In this document: positions 1-7,508 of the stretch, one piece after another
Layout: every line of letters starts with the position of its first letter
How positions within the stretch are numbered: the first letter of the stretch is position 1
Program-made: the position numbers and the translations under genes
Notes under the pieces: generated by a model
What the model saw: only the letters and a program-made list of their open reading frames with translations
Told to the model about the DNA's origin: nothing
The model's database searches: none
Origin: Chromatiaceae bacterium
Lineage (GTDB): Bacteria; Pseudomonadota; Gammaproteobacteria; Chromatiales; Chromatiaceae
Assembly: GCA_024235395.1 (NCBI GenBank)
Contig: JACKMK010000002.1
Location: 992,001 to 1,056,000, forward strand
DNA length: 64,000 nucleotides
Reading direction: 5' to 3'

Positions 1-201
1 ATCAGCGCCGAGCCCAATGCCGGGGTGTTGTTGCCGTGCAATGTCGTGGTACGCGCGGTCGATGAACGAACGACGGTCGTGAGTTTCATGCAACCGTCGG
101 CGATGCTTGACATGACCCTGACGGAAGAGCCGAAGGTGGTCGCCGCCGAGGCGGCCAACATGCTCCAGGAGGTCGTCGGAAAGCTCACCGCAAAGAGCTG
201 A
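1..201 (+). CDS. DUF302 family protein, C-terminal fragment
   Basis: The frame is open from the window edge and ends with TGA at 199-201, so only the last 66 residues are visible. The fragment carries LLPCNVVV near its left end, then a hydrophobic AMLDMTL stretch and a helical tail. This is the pattern seen at the C-terminus of DUF302 proteins, small domains common in sulfur- and iron-oxidizing proteobacteria whose biochemical role is not established. The start, any signal peptide and possible fused domains lie outside the window. A small hairpin (211-229) follows the stop but has no T tract. The family call rests on a short segment only. Confidence 0.55.
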   Translation: MSAEPNAGVLLPCNVVVRAVDERTTVVSFMQPSAMLDMTLTEEPKVVAAEAANMLQEVVGKLTAKS

Positions 202-317
202 CGTACCGACGGGATCCTTTGACGATCCCACAGCGGTCGTCGGTGGACTGCATTTCCCGTGTCGGCGGCCGATAGATCGCCGGGGCAATACGTACAAGTT
301 GACAGCGAGACAGGATC

Positions 318-2042
318 ATGACGTTCAGGGTGCAACCACATGGCGGTGGCGGGTTGGTCAATCTTCTGGTCGAAGAGGAAGCTGCGGAGGACATCAGGCG
401 GGCATCGGGTGGTTTTCCCTCGATCACGCTGTCTCAACGCCAGGTCTGCGATCTCGAGTTGTTGATCAGTGGCGCCTTCTCGCCGCTCGACGGATTCATG
501 ACCCGGGCGACCTACGATGCCGTGGTCGAAAGTCTCAGTCTGCCCGACGGTACGCTCTGGCCGGTGCCGATCGTGCTGGACGTCAGCGAGGCGTTTGCCG
601 AGAAACTGTCCGTTGGTGACCGGATAGCCTTGCGCGACAACGAGGGGTTCATGCCCGCGGTGATGACCGTGGAGGACATCTGGCGGCCGGACCGGCAGCG
701 CGAGGCCGAACGGGTGTACGACACCGGCGATACCTCGCATCCCGGCGTGCGTTATCTGTTGTCGAACGTGAATCCGGTGTACATCGGAGGCCGCATCGAG
801 GGCGTACAGGCGCCGTTGCATCATGACTTCGAGAATCATTGGGACACGCCGGACGAGATGCGGGGCCTGTTCAGCAAGTCGGGCTGGCGTCGCGTCGTCG
901 CGTTTCAGACCAGCAAGCCGATGCATCGCCTGCAGCGCGACATCACCCTGCGCGTTGCCAAGGATCTGCAGGCGCATATTCTGTTGCACCCGACCGTCGG
1001 CATGACCAAGCCGGGCGACCTGCATTACTACGCGCGGGTGCACTGTTATCAGGCGATCCGGCGCCATTTTCCGCATAACCTCGCGATGCTGTCGCTGTTG
1101 CCGCTGGCGATGCGCATGGCGGGACCACGCGAGGCGCTGTGGCACGCGATCGTGCACCAGAACTACGGCTGTTCGCACATGATCGTCGGCCCCAAACATG
1201 CCGGCCCGCCGACCCCGCCGGGGGAAGAGCCGCGGTTCTACGATGCGGCGGCGTCTCGTGAACTGATCGACGCGCACGCGAACCGCCTCGGCATTGGGAT
1301 AGTGCACGTGGAGGCCCAGCAATACGTGCCGTCCAGACAACGCTTCATGGGGGTGTCGGAGATCGCCGCGCAGGGACTCGAGGGGATCGAGTACACCGAT
1401 GCGCAGCTCAAGTGCGACCTGGCGATCGGTGAGACGCCGCCCGAATGGTTCAGTTTTCCCGAGGTCGTCGGTGAACTGCGCAACGTCTATCCGCCGCGCA
1501 ATCGCCAGGGGTTCACGTTGTTCTTCACCGGCCTTTCCGGATCCGGCAAATCGACGCTCGCGAAGATCGTCTACGGCAAGCTGGTCGAGGGAGGTCGGCG
1601 ACCGGCCACATTGCTCGATGGTGACATCGTGCGCCAGAACCTCTCCAGTGAGCTGGGCTTTTCGAAGGCCCATCGCGATCTGAACATCCGCCGTATCGGT
1701 TATGTGGCGAGCGAGATCACGAAGAACGGCGGCATCGCGATCTGTGCGCCGATCGCCCCCTATACCGAGACACGTCGCGCGGTGCGTGAGATGGTCGAGG
1801 AACGTGGCGCCTTCATCGAAGTCCACGTCGCCACGCCGCTCGAGGTGTGCGAAGCGCGCGACCGCAAGGGGTTGTACGCCAAGGCGCGCAAGGGCTTGAT
1901 CCCGGAGTTCACCGGCATCAGTGATCCCTACGAAGTCCCGGAACGTGCCGAGCTGGTGATCGACACCGCCGATGTCAGCCCGATGGAGGCGGCGCAGGAG
2001 ATCTATCTCTACCTGCTGAAAGAAGGGTTCATCGACTCCTGA
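318..2042 (+). CDS. Bifunctional ATP sulfurylase-like / APS kinase fusion
   Basis: The 574-residue protein has an N-terminal sulfate adenylyltransferase (PUA-like plus catalytic) region, about 1-390, fused to an adenylylsulfate kinase, about 400-574. The kinase looks intact: P-loop GLSGSGKS at 405-412, DGD at 434-436 and the RKGLYAKARKGLIPEFTG lid motif; it should make PAPS from APS and ATP. The sulfurylase half keeps the fold landmarks, but its nucleotide-binding motif, normally QxRNPxHxxH, reads QTSKPMHRLQ (197-206), and the usual GRDHAG reads GPKHAG (291-296). The sulfurylase may therefore be inactive or altered. ATG at 318 follows a weak AGACAGGA. The gene stands alone, with no cysDN, aprAB or sox genes beside it. 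The fold assignment is secure; the activity of the first half is not. Confidence 0.85.
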   Translation: MTFRVQPHGGGGLVNLLVEEEAAEDIRRASGGFPSITLSQRQVCDLELLISGAFSPLDGFMTRATYDAVVESLSLPDGTLWPVPIVLDVSEAFAEKLSVGDRIALRDNEGFMPAVMTVEDIWRPDRQREAERVYDTGDTSHPGVRYLLSNVNPVYIGGRIEGVQAPLHHDFENHWDTPDEMRGLFSKSGWRRVVAFQTSKPMHRLQRDITLRVAKDLQAHILLHPTVGMTKPGDLHYYARVHCYQAIRRHFPHNLAMLSLLPLAMRMAGPREALWHAIVHQNYGCSHMIVGPKHAGPPTPPGEEPRFYDAAASRELIDAHANRLGIGIVHVEAQQYVPSRQRFMGVSEIAAQGLEGIEYTDAQLKCDLAIGETPPEWFSFPEVVGELRNVYPPRNRQGFTLFFTGLSGSGKSTLAKIVYGKLVEGGRRPATLLDGDIVRQNLSSELGFSKAHRDLNIRRIGYVASEITKNGGIAICAPIAPYTETRRAVREMVEERGAFIEVHVATPLEVCEARDRKGLYAKARKGLIPEFTGISDPYEVPERAELVIDTADVSPMEAAQEIYLYLLKEGFIDS

Positions 2043-2111
2043 GGTCCGTCCGGAAGGCTGCGGCCCGGCGCACGCTCGTGTCCGGTCGCCTCGCCACCCG
2101 GATACAGCCCG

Positions 2112-2453
2112 TCAATGGGACTTGTTGGCCGGGTCGAAGGATTCGGTCTCGGTTTCGGACGGGGGCGTTGTCCGTGTCGGCCAGCTCGCGACGCAACCTT
2201 CCTGCTGCGTGCCACCGTGGAAAGTGAGCAGCGTCCAGATCACGGAAACCGCCCACATCAGCGCCCCCAGGCCGACGGTGTACCAGCTGATCCCGGGTTC
2301 GGCGGTCGGGCCGCCGAGAAAGCCGTAGACCACGCTGACCAGACCGAACAACCAGAACACGGTCACCGGTGCCGCGCAGTTGCTGCCACAGCCATAGCGG
2401 CAGGCACCGACTGGCGGCATCAGCACCGAGGTCAAGATCCGCTGGGTCTGCAT
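2112..2453 (-). CDS. Small two-helix membrane protein with an N-terminal cysteine cluster
   Basis: The predicted protein has 113 residues and two hydrophobic segments, about 28-48 (VTVFWLFGLVSVVYGFLGG) and about 56-77. A cysteine cluster lies at the membrane entry (C18, C22, C26 in ACRYGCGSNCAAP), and the C-terminal tail is hydrophilic and Ser/Thr/Glu-rich. It is convergent with the ATP sulfurylase/APS kinase gene. A purine-rich stretch (GGGGGAATGAGGGG) directly precedes the ATG. I do not recognise a named family. The spaced cysteines suggest metal binding, a disulfide or a redox role, but that is only inference. Overlap with other frames is minimal and codon use matches its neighbours, so it is probably a real gene. 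Confidence 0.6.
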   Translation of the reverse strand: MQTQRILTSVLMPPVGACRYGCGSNCAAPVTVFWLFGLVSVVYGFLGGPTAEPGISWYTVGLGALMWAVSVIWTLLTFHGGTQQEGCVASWPTRTTPPSETETESFDPANKSH

Positions 2454-2576
2454 CCCCTCATTCCCCCTCGTCCTTTTTGTCGCTTATTCTAGGTCCAGGA
2501 CAGGTATTCGCCTAGCGGTCGTGCGGCGCCGGACATTCGTCCTTGAGATCTGCGCGGTCATTGCGCGGGGAGGGGG

Positions 2577-3374
2577 TTAGGCGCGCAACTCGTCCGGGAG
2601 GTGCGGGCGGATCACATCGACCATCGCGCGGTGCAGGCGCACCCCGGCGGTGACCACGTTTCCGCTGTCGAGATGCTGGCTGCCGCCGCGGATGTCGCTG
2701 ACCACGCCACCAGCCTCCTGTACCAGCAGCGCGCCGGCCGCGAAGTCCCATTTCGACAGGCCGAGTTCCCAGAAGCCATCGAGTCGGCCGGCAGCGACGT
2801 AGGCGAAATCCAGCGCCGCCGAGCCCGGTCGCCGGACGCCGGCCGTCTCGCGGGCGAAATCTTTCAGCATACCGAGATAGGCGTCCATGTAGCGCTGGTC
2901 GCGAAAAGGTATGCCGGTGCCGACCAGTGCGCCTTTCAGACCCTTCTGCTCGGTGACCCGCAGGCGCCGGTCATTCAACAGCGCGCCGCCGCCGCGCACC
3001 GCGGTGAACATCTCGTCGCGCAGCGGATCGTAGACCACGCCGCTCTCCAGCCGGCCACGATGCAGCAGCGCGATCGAGACCGCGAACTGGGGGAAGCCGT
3101 GCAGGTAGTTGGTCGTCCCGTCGAGTGGATCTATCACCCATTCGAATTCGTCCTTGCCATGCTGGCCGCTTTCCTCGGCGAGGATCGCGTGCGCCGGGTA
3201 CGCCTTGCGAATGGTCTCGATGATCGCCTGCTCGGCGTTGCGGTCGATCTCGCTGACGTAGTCGTTGGCCTGCTTCTCGGACACCGTCAGGGTGTCGAGT
3301 CGGCTGAACGAACGCATGATGACGCTGCCCGCCTGGCGGGCTGCGCGTACCGCGATGGTGGTGCTGGGATTCAT
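2577..3374 (-). CDS. suhB: Inositol-1-monophosphatase family protein SuhB
   Basis: This is a 265-residue Mg-dependent phosphatase of the inositol monophosphatase family. Metal-binding motifs are visible: ILAEESG near residue 65, WVIDPLDGTTNYLHGFP (the DPxDxT signature) near 85, and the C-terminal WDFAAGALLVQEAGG. In Escherichia coli SuhB also acts on ribosomal RNA transcription and antitermination as a partner of NusA and RNA polymerase. The start at 3374 (MNPSTT) is chosen because upstream codons do not resemble the family N-terminus. It is divergent from trmJ across 78 bases, and suhB-trmJ-isc linkage is common in gammaproteobacteria. Confidence 0.93.
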   Translation of the reverse strand: MNPSTTIAVRAARQAGSVIMRSFSRLDTLTVSEKQANDYVSEIDRNAEQAIIETIRKAYPAHAILAEESGQHGKDEFEWVIDPLDGTTNYLHGFPQFAVSIALLHRGRLESGVVYDPLRDEMFTAVRGGGALLNDRRLRVTEQKGLKGALVGTGIPFRDQRYMDAYLGMLKDFARETAGVRRPGSAALDFAYVAAGRLDGFWELGLSKWDFAAGALLVQEAGGVVSDIRGGSQHLDSGNVVTAGVRLHRAMVDVIRPHLPDELRA

Positions 3375-3452
3375 GGCGCGCGAGGATACGGGAAATGCAC
3401 CCGGGCGGAAAGGCGAACCGCCGCCGGGATGGGGATTTGCTAAGCTGGCGCG

Positions 3453-4190
3453 ATGAAATCCGGCATCCGTATCGTCATGGTGGCCACCTCGCACCCGGGC
3501 AACATTGGCGCTGCCGCCCGCGCGATGAAAAACATGTGTCTATCGGAGCTCGTGCTGGTGCAGCCCAAGGACTTTCCGAGCGACGCGGCGTTTGCACGCG
3601 CCTCCGGGGCCGACGATCTGCTGCGGGCGGCAGTCGTGACCGGAAGCCTGGCCGAGGCGGTTGCCGACTGCCGGACTGTGATCGGCGCGAGCGCGCGGCT
3701 GCGCAGCGTTCGGTGGCCGCAGCTGGCGCCACGCGAGGCGGCTGCACTGGCGGTTGCAGAATCGCGCAGCGCTCCCGTCGCGCTGGTGTTCGGACGTGAG
3801 AGCGCCGGGCTGAGCAATCAGGAGCTCGACCTGTGTACCCACCTGGTACAGATCCCGACCAACCCGGCGTACAGCTCGCTGAACGTCGCGATGGCGGTAC
3901 AGGTGATCAGTTACGAGGTCATGCTGGCGTCGCAGGCCGCTGAGCGGCGTCCGGACGAGGCGGCCGGCGAGGTCGCGAGCATCGCCGAGATGGAAGGATT
4001 GTTCGCCCACCTCGAACAGGCGCTGGCAGATATCGGGTTCATCGACGAACGCCGCTCGGAAAAGCTGTTGCGGCGGCTGCGCCGGCTGTTCCACCGCGCT
4101 GCGCCGGAGAGCGATGAGGTCAATATCCTGCGTGGCATCCTGAGTGCGGCGCAGGGCCGAAAGTCGATGCGACGCGGCGCCGGCGGCTGA
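3453..4190 (+). CDS. trmJ: tRNA (cytidine/uridine-2'-O-)-methyltransferase TrmJ
   Basis: The 245-residue SPOUT methyltransferase methylates the ribose of residue 32 in the tRNA anticodon loop using S-adenosylmethionine. The N-terminal domain starts RIVMVATSHPGNIGAAARAM, and the knotted SAM-binding part shows LVFGRESAGLSNQEL, IPTNPAYSSLNVAMAVQ and a C-terminal helical extension after residue 165. Length agrees with the family. It lies between divergent suhB and downstream cysE (82 bases away), reproducing the left flank of isc loci in other gammaproteobacteria. Confidence 0.93.
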   Translation: MKSGIRIVMVATSHPGNIGAAARAMKNMCLSELVLVQPKDFPSDAAFARASGADDLLRAAVVTGSLAEAVADCRTVIGASARLRSVRWPQLAPREAAALAVAESRSAPVALVFGRESAGLSNQELDLCTHLVQIPTNPAYSSLNVAMAVQVISYEVMLASQAAERRPDEAAGEVASIAEMEGLFAHLEQALADIGFIDERRSEKLLRRLRRLFHRAAPESDEVNILRGILSAAQGRKSMRRGAGG

Positions 4191-4272
4191 TCCGGCGCCC
4201 GGCGGCGCGCTAGTGTGCGTCCTGGTAATTGAGTACAGTGAAGCCCGTTTGGCGGCAGGCGGCAATGCATCC

Positions 4273-5073
4273 ATGTTCGAGAGACTCCGGGAAGACGTGC
4301 GTGTGGTATTCGACCGCGACCCGGCGGCGCGCAGCACGCTGGAGATCCTGACCGCCTATCCGGGATTGCACGCGGTGATGATGCACCGCTTCGCGCACTG
4401 GCTGTGGCTGGCGGACGCCAAGTGGCTGGCGCGCATGGTGTCGCATCTCGGGCGTTGGCTGACCGGCATCGAGATTCACCCCGGTGCATTGATCGGGCGG
4501 CGCTTCTTCATCGACCATGGCATGGGCGTGGTGATCGGCGAGACCGCGGTGATCGGTGATGACTGCACCCTGTATCACGGCGTCACCCTTGGCGGGACCA
4601 GTTGGAAGAAGGGCAAACGCCATCCGACGCTGGCGGACGATGTCGTTGTGGGCGCGGGGGCCAAGGTGCTGGGTCCGATCGAGATCGGTAGCGGGGCACG
4701 CATCGGTTCCAACGCGGTGGTATTGCGCGACGTGCCGCCGAACAGCACCGTGGTAGGAGTCCCCGGTCGCCTGATCGAACGCAAGGAATCGTCGGTAGAC
4801 ACAGAGCATCGCGAGCGCATCGCGAGCAAGATGGGGTTCGATGCCTACGGTGCGACCGCCGATGCCCCGGACCCGGTCGCGCATGCGATCAATTGCATGC
4901 TCGATCACGTGCATGTGATGGAGACCCGGATGCAGCGTATGTGCGAGGCGCTGCGCGAGATGGGATTCGAGTCGGGCGACGAACCGTTGCCCGAACTGGA
5001 TTCCTGCGAGATCATCTCCACGGCCGAGGAGTTGCGCAAGATGCAGCTCGAAGAGGTCGGCAAAGAGGGGTGA
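4273..5073 (+). CDS. cysE: Serine O-acetyltransferase
   Basis: The 266-residue enzyme transfers acetyl from acetyl-CoA to L-serine, giving O-acetylserine for cysteine synthesis. The left-handed beta-helix is evident from about residue 75: IEIHPGALIGRRFFIDHGMG, VVIGETAVIGDDCTLYHGVT and the TLGGTSWKKGKRHP loop, followed by hexapeptide repeats to about 178. It lacks the long N-terminal helical domain of E. coli CysE and has an extra roughly 85-residue acidic C-terminal tail, so it belongs to the shorter class. ATG 4273 (MFERLRED) is chosen over upstream codons because the family begins there. It lies just ahead of iscR. In Azotobacter vinelandii a cysE copy occupies the same place, feeding cysteine to IscS. 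Confidence 0.92.
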   Translation: MFERLREDVRVVFDRDPAARSTLEILTAYPGLHAVMMHRFAHWLWLADAKWLARMVSHLGRWLTGIEIHPGALIGRRFFIDHGMGVVIGETAVIGDDCTLYHGVTLGGTSWKKGKRHPTLADDVVVGAGAKVLGPIEIGSGARIGSNAVVLRDVPPNSTVVGVPGRLIERKESSVDTEHRERIASKMGFDAYGATADAPDPVAHAINCMLDHVHVMETRMQRMCEALREMGFESGDEPLPELDSCEIISTAEELRKMQLEEVGKEG

Positions 5074-5102
5074 TTTCCGTCCTCGCCGCAGGTTTGTAAT
5101 TC

Positions 5103-5130
5103 TTGACTAATTTACTCGAGATTGTATAGT
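5103..5130 (+). promoter_or_regulatory. iscR promoter with overlapping IscR-type site
   Basis: A -35 TTGACT (5103-5108) and a -10 TATAGT (5125-5130) are separated by 16 bases, 33 bases upstream of iscR. The stretch GACTAATTTACTCGAG between and over the -35 resembles the type 1 IscR binding element and is close to the E. coli iscR promoter. Binding of cluster-loaded IscR here would repress the whole isc operon. The promoter is seen directly; regulation is inferred by analogy. Confidence 0.7.
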
Positions 5131-5162
5131 CCGCGGCATCAAAGGCAGCGGAGTTCACGCTC

Positions 5163-5654
5163 GTGAGGTTGACGACCAAAGGCCGTTACGCGGTCACCGC
5201 GATGCTCGATCTGGCGATTCATCACGGCGGTGGGCCGATCACACTGTCTGACATCGCCCAGCGCCAGGGAATCTCGCTCTCGTATCTCGAACAGCTGTTT
5301 GCCCGGTTGCGCAAGCGTAACCTGGTTTCCAGCGTGCGCGGTCCCGGGGGCGGGTACACGCTCGGCCGCGACGCCGGCGCGATCTTCGTTGCCCAGGTCA
5401 TCGCGGCGGTCGACGAAAATGTCGACACCACGCGCTGCGGCGGGGCACACAATTGCCACGACAACCAACGCTGCCTGACGCACGACCTGTGGCACGATCT
5501 GAGCAACCGGATCTATGACTATCTGAATCAGATCAGTCTGCAGGACCTGATGAACCGGCGTGGCGTACAGGAGGTCGCGGAGCGCCAGGAGAATGGCAAG
5601 GACGGGGGTTCCGTGAGCCTGCGACAACTGAAAGTGGAATCGGCCGGCGCCTGA
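5163..5654 (+). CDS. iscR: Fe-S cluster-sensing transcriptional regulator IscR
   Basis: The 163-residue Rrf2-family regulator has an N-terminal winged helix (MRLTTKGRYAVTAMLDLA, then RQGISLSYLEQLFARLR as the recognition region). The three cluster ligands are C92, C98 and C104 with H107, exactly the positions used in E. coli IscR, so it should bind a [2Fe-2S] cluster. Holo-IscR represses isc; apo-IscR regulates other promoters. Translation starts at GTG 5163, which gives the canonical N-terminus. It is the first gene of the isc operon; iscS starts 48 bases downstream. The C-terminal tail past residue 135 is polar and probably disordered. Confidence 0.96.
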   Translation: MRLTTKGRYAVTAMLDLAIHHGGGPITLSDIAQRQGISLSYLEQLFARLRKRNLVSSVRGPGGGYTLGRDAGAIFVAQVIAAVDENVDTTRCGGAHNCHDNQRCLTHDLWHDLSNRIYDYLNQISLQDLMNRRGVQEVAERQENGKDGGSVSLRQLKVESAGA

Positions 5655-5702
5655 TCTGAGAAAATGCCAAAGCTGAACCCGATTTGAGTGCCGGAGCGCG
5701 CG

Positions 5703-6917
5703 ATGAAACTTCCGATATACCTAGATTATTCCGCCACGACCCCGGTCGATCCCAGGGTCGCGGAAAAGATGTGCGACTGTCTGACGATGGATGGCACCTT
5801 CGGCAATGCGGCGTCGCGTTCGCATCCGTTCGGCTGGGCGGCCGAAAAACTGGTGGATGAGGCGCGTACCAACGTCGCGGCGCTGGTCGGGGCCGACCCG
5901 AAAGAGATCATCTGGACCTCCGGGGCGACCGAATCCGACAACCTGGCGATCAAGGGGGCCGCGCACTTCTACCAGAAGCAGGGCCGCCACATCATCACCG
6001 TCAAGACCGAACACAAGGCGGTGCTGGACACCTGTCGCCAGCTGGAGCGCGAGGGATTCGAGGTCACCTATCTGGATGTGATGTCAGACGGACTGGTCGA
6101 TCTGGCGGCATTCGAGGCGGCGATCCGGCCGGATACCGTGCTGGCCTCGGTGATGCACGTGAACAACGAGATCGGCGTGATCCAGGACATTGCGGCAATC
6201 GGCAGGATCTGCCGGGATCGCAAGGTGATTTTCCACGTCGATGCCGCTCAGAGCCCGGGCAAGGTGCCGATCGACCTGAGCGCATTGCCGGTGGACCTGA
6301 TGAGCTTCAGCGCCCACAAGATCTATGGGCCCAAGGGCATAGGGGCACTGTACGTGCGCCGCAAGCCGCGTATCCGCCTCGAGGCGCAGATGCACGGTGG
6401 CGGTCATGAACGCGGATTGCGTTCCGGTACCTTGGCGACCCACCAGATCGTCGGTATGGGCGAGGCGTTCCGCATCGCGCGCGAGGAGATGGCCGCCGAG
6501 AACGAACGGATCCTGATGTTGCGCAACCGCCTGTTGGACGGTCTGAAAGACATGGAAGAGGTGTACGTCAACGGTGACCTGGAGCGGCGCATCGCGGGCA
6601 ACCTGAACATCAGCTTCAACTATGTCGAGGGCGAGAGCCTGATGATGGCGTTGAAGGACGTCGCGGTGTCGTCTGGCTCGGCCTGCACCTCGTCCAGCCT
6701 CGAACCGAGTTATGTATTGCGTGCGCTCGGGCGGCCCGATGAGCTGGCGCACAGTTCGCTGCGTTTCACCCTGGGTCGGTTCACCACCGAGCAGGAGATC
6801 GACTACGTGCTCTCGCAGGTGCGCGGGCAGGTGGAGCGATTGCGCGATCTGAGCCCGCTTTGGGACATGTATAAAGACGGCATCGATCTGGCAAGCGTCA
6901 AATGGGTGGCCCATTAA
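5703..6917 (+). CDS. iscS: Cysteine desulfurase IscS
   Basis: The 404-residue class V aminotransferase-fold enzyme takes sulfur from cysteine as a persulfide for Fe-S clusters and tRNA thiolation. It carries the PLP lysine K206 in SAHKIYGPKG and the active-site loop cysteine C328 in SSGSACTSSS, at the positions used in E. coli IscS, and a C-terminal WVAH tail like the IscU-docking end. ATG 5703 (MKLPIYLDYSATTP) is preferred over a GTG five codons upstream because GGAG lies six bases before it and the N-terminus matches the family. A long 243-base gap with structured DNA separates it from the next gene. Confidence 0.97.
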   Translation: MKLPIYLDYSATTPVDPRVAEKMCDCLTMDGTFGNAASRSHPFGWAAEKLVDEARTNVAALVGADPKEIIWTSGATESDNLAIKGAAHFYQKQGRHIITVKTEHKAVLDTCRQLEREGFEVTYLDVMSDGLVDLAAFEAAIRPDTVLASVMHVNNEIGVIQDIAAIGRICRDRKVIFHVDAAQSPGKVPIDLSALPVDLMSFSAHKIYGPKGIGALYVRRKPRIRLEAQMHGGGHERGLRSGTLATHQIVGMGEAFRIAREEMAAENERILMLRNRLLDGLKDMEEVYVNGDLERRIAGNLNISFNYVEGESLMMALKDVAVSSGSACTSSSLEPSYVLRALGRPDELAHSSLRFTLGRFTTEQEIDYVLSQVRGQVERLRDLSPLWDMYKDGIDLASVKWVAH

Positions 6918-7023
6918 AGAGTATTTGGACGTTCGTCCGATGCCTGGGCCGAGCCGGGCGCGGACGCCGTTTGTTGAACGTAAGGGATTGCCCGTCTTGG
7001 TAAAAAGCCAATTAGGGTGTAGC

Positions 7024-7140
7024 CTCCGAGTGCGGACAGCCGAGCTGTCGGCAGTAACGGAGAACTGTGCGGGTGCGCCCGCTGGTCGATCGCCAGGCCG
7101 TGGCCCGGCTGGCGATGGATTTTCATGTCCTACGGGCCAC
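7024..7140 (+). promoter_or_regulatory. Candidate structured leader RNA with pseudoknot upstream of the RRM gene
   Basis: The gap 6918-7160 holds several perfect helices. CTCCG (7024-7028) pairs with CGGAG (7058-7062) and encloses GACAGC-CGA-GCTGTC (7035-7049). GCGGG-TGCG-CCCGC follows at 7069-7082. ATCGCCAG (7089-7096) pairs with CTGGCGAT (7109-7116). The loop of this last hairpin contains GTGGCCCG (7100-7107), complementary over 8 bases to CGGGCCAC (7133-7140), so an H-type pseudoknot can form 20 bases before the RRM start codon. A further GGACGTTCGTCC hairpin lies at 6927-6938. I do not recognise a known riboswitch. Pairing is seen by eye and not tested by folding or covariation. Confidence 0.5.
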
Positions 7141-7160
7141 ACGCTTGAGAGCATTCTGCA

Positions 7161-7433
7161 ATGAATATATACGTTGGTAATCTGGCATACAGTGTCACAG
7201 AAGACGACCTTCGCGAGGCCTTTTCCGCTTTTGGTGAAGTGTCCCGAGCGAACGTGATCATGGATCGCGATACCGGTCGCTCGAAAGGATTTGGCTTTGT
7301 TGAGATGCCAGATAACTCGCAGGCTGAAGCCGCGATCAACGGTCTGAACGAAAAGCCGTTGTCCGGTCGCGCGATTCGCGTGAACGAGGCCAAGCCGCGG
7401 GAGGATCGTCCCCGTCGCCCGATGCGCCACTGA
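7161..7433 (+). CDS. RRM-domain RNA-binding protein located inside the isc operon
   Basis: The 90-residue protein is a single RNA recognition motif with a short basic tail. RNP2 is IYVGNL (3-8) and RNP1 is KGFGFVEM (about 47-54); the tail KPREDRPRRPMRH is Arg/Pro-rich. Such single-RRM proteins are cold- or stress-linked RNA binders in cyanobacteria and many proteobacteria; their targets are mostly unknown. It sits between iscS and iscU, which are adjacent in canonical isc operons. It is preceded by a structured leader (7024-7140) and followed by a strong hairpin (7455-7480), suggesting separate post-transcriptional control. A link to Fe-S metabolism is only suggested by position. Confidence 0.9.
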   Translation: MNIYVGNLAYSVTEDDLREAFSAFGEVSRANVIMDRDTGRSKGFGFVEMPDNSQAEAAINGLNEKPLSGRAIRVNEAKPREDRPRRPMRH

Positions 7434-7454
7434 TCTTGATCTAGAGGTAGAGAG

Positions 7455-7480
7455 CCGCCCGATCGGAGACGGTCGGGCGG
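7455..7480 (+). other. Strong intercistronic hairpin between the RRM gene and iscU
   Basis: CCGCCCGA (7455-7462) pairs perfectly with TCGGGCGG (7473-7480), and two more pairs are possible towards the GGAGAC loop. No T tract follows (TTCGCG), so it is not a classical intrinsic terminator. It could act as an RNA-processing or 3'-end-protecting element, or attenuate read-through into iscU, whose ATG lies 28 bases downstream. Confidence 0.55.
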
Positions 7481-7508
7481 TTCGCGTAAGAAAACAGAGG
7501 AAAAGGCC

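Noticed and set aside
211..229. GGGATC...GATCCC hairpin after the DUF302 gene as a terminator
   Set aside because: Only six pairs and no T tract.
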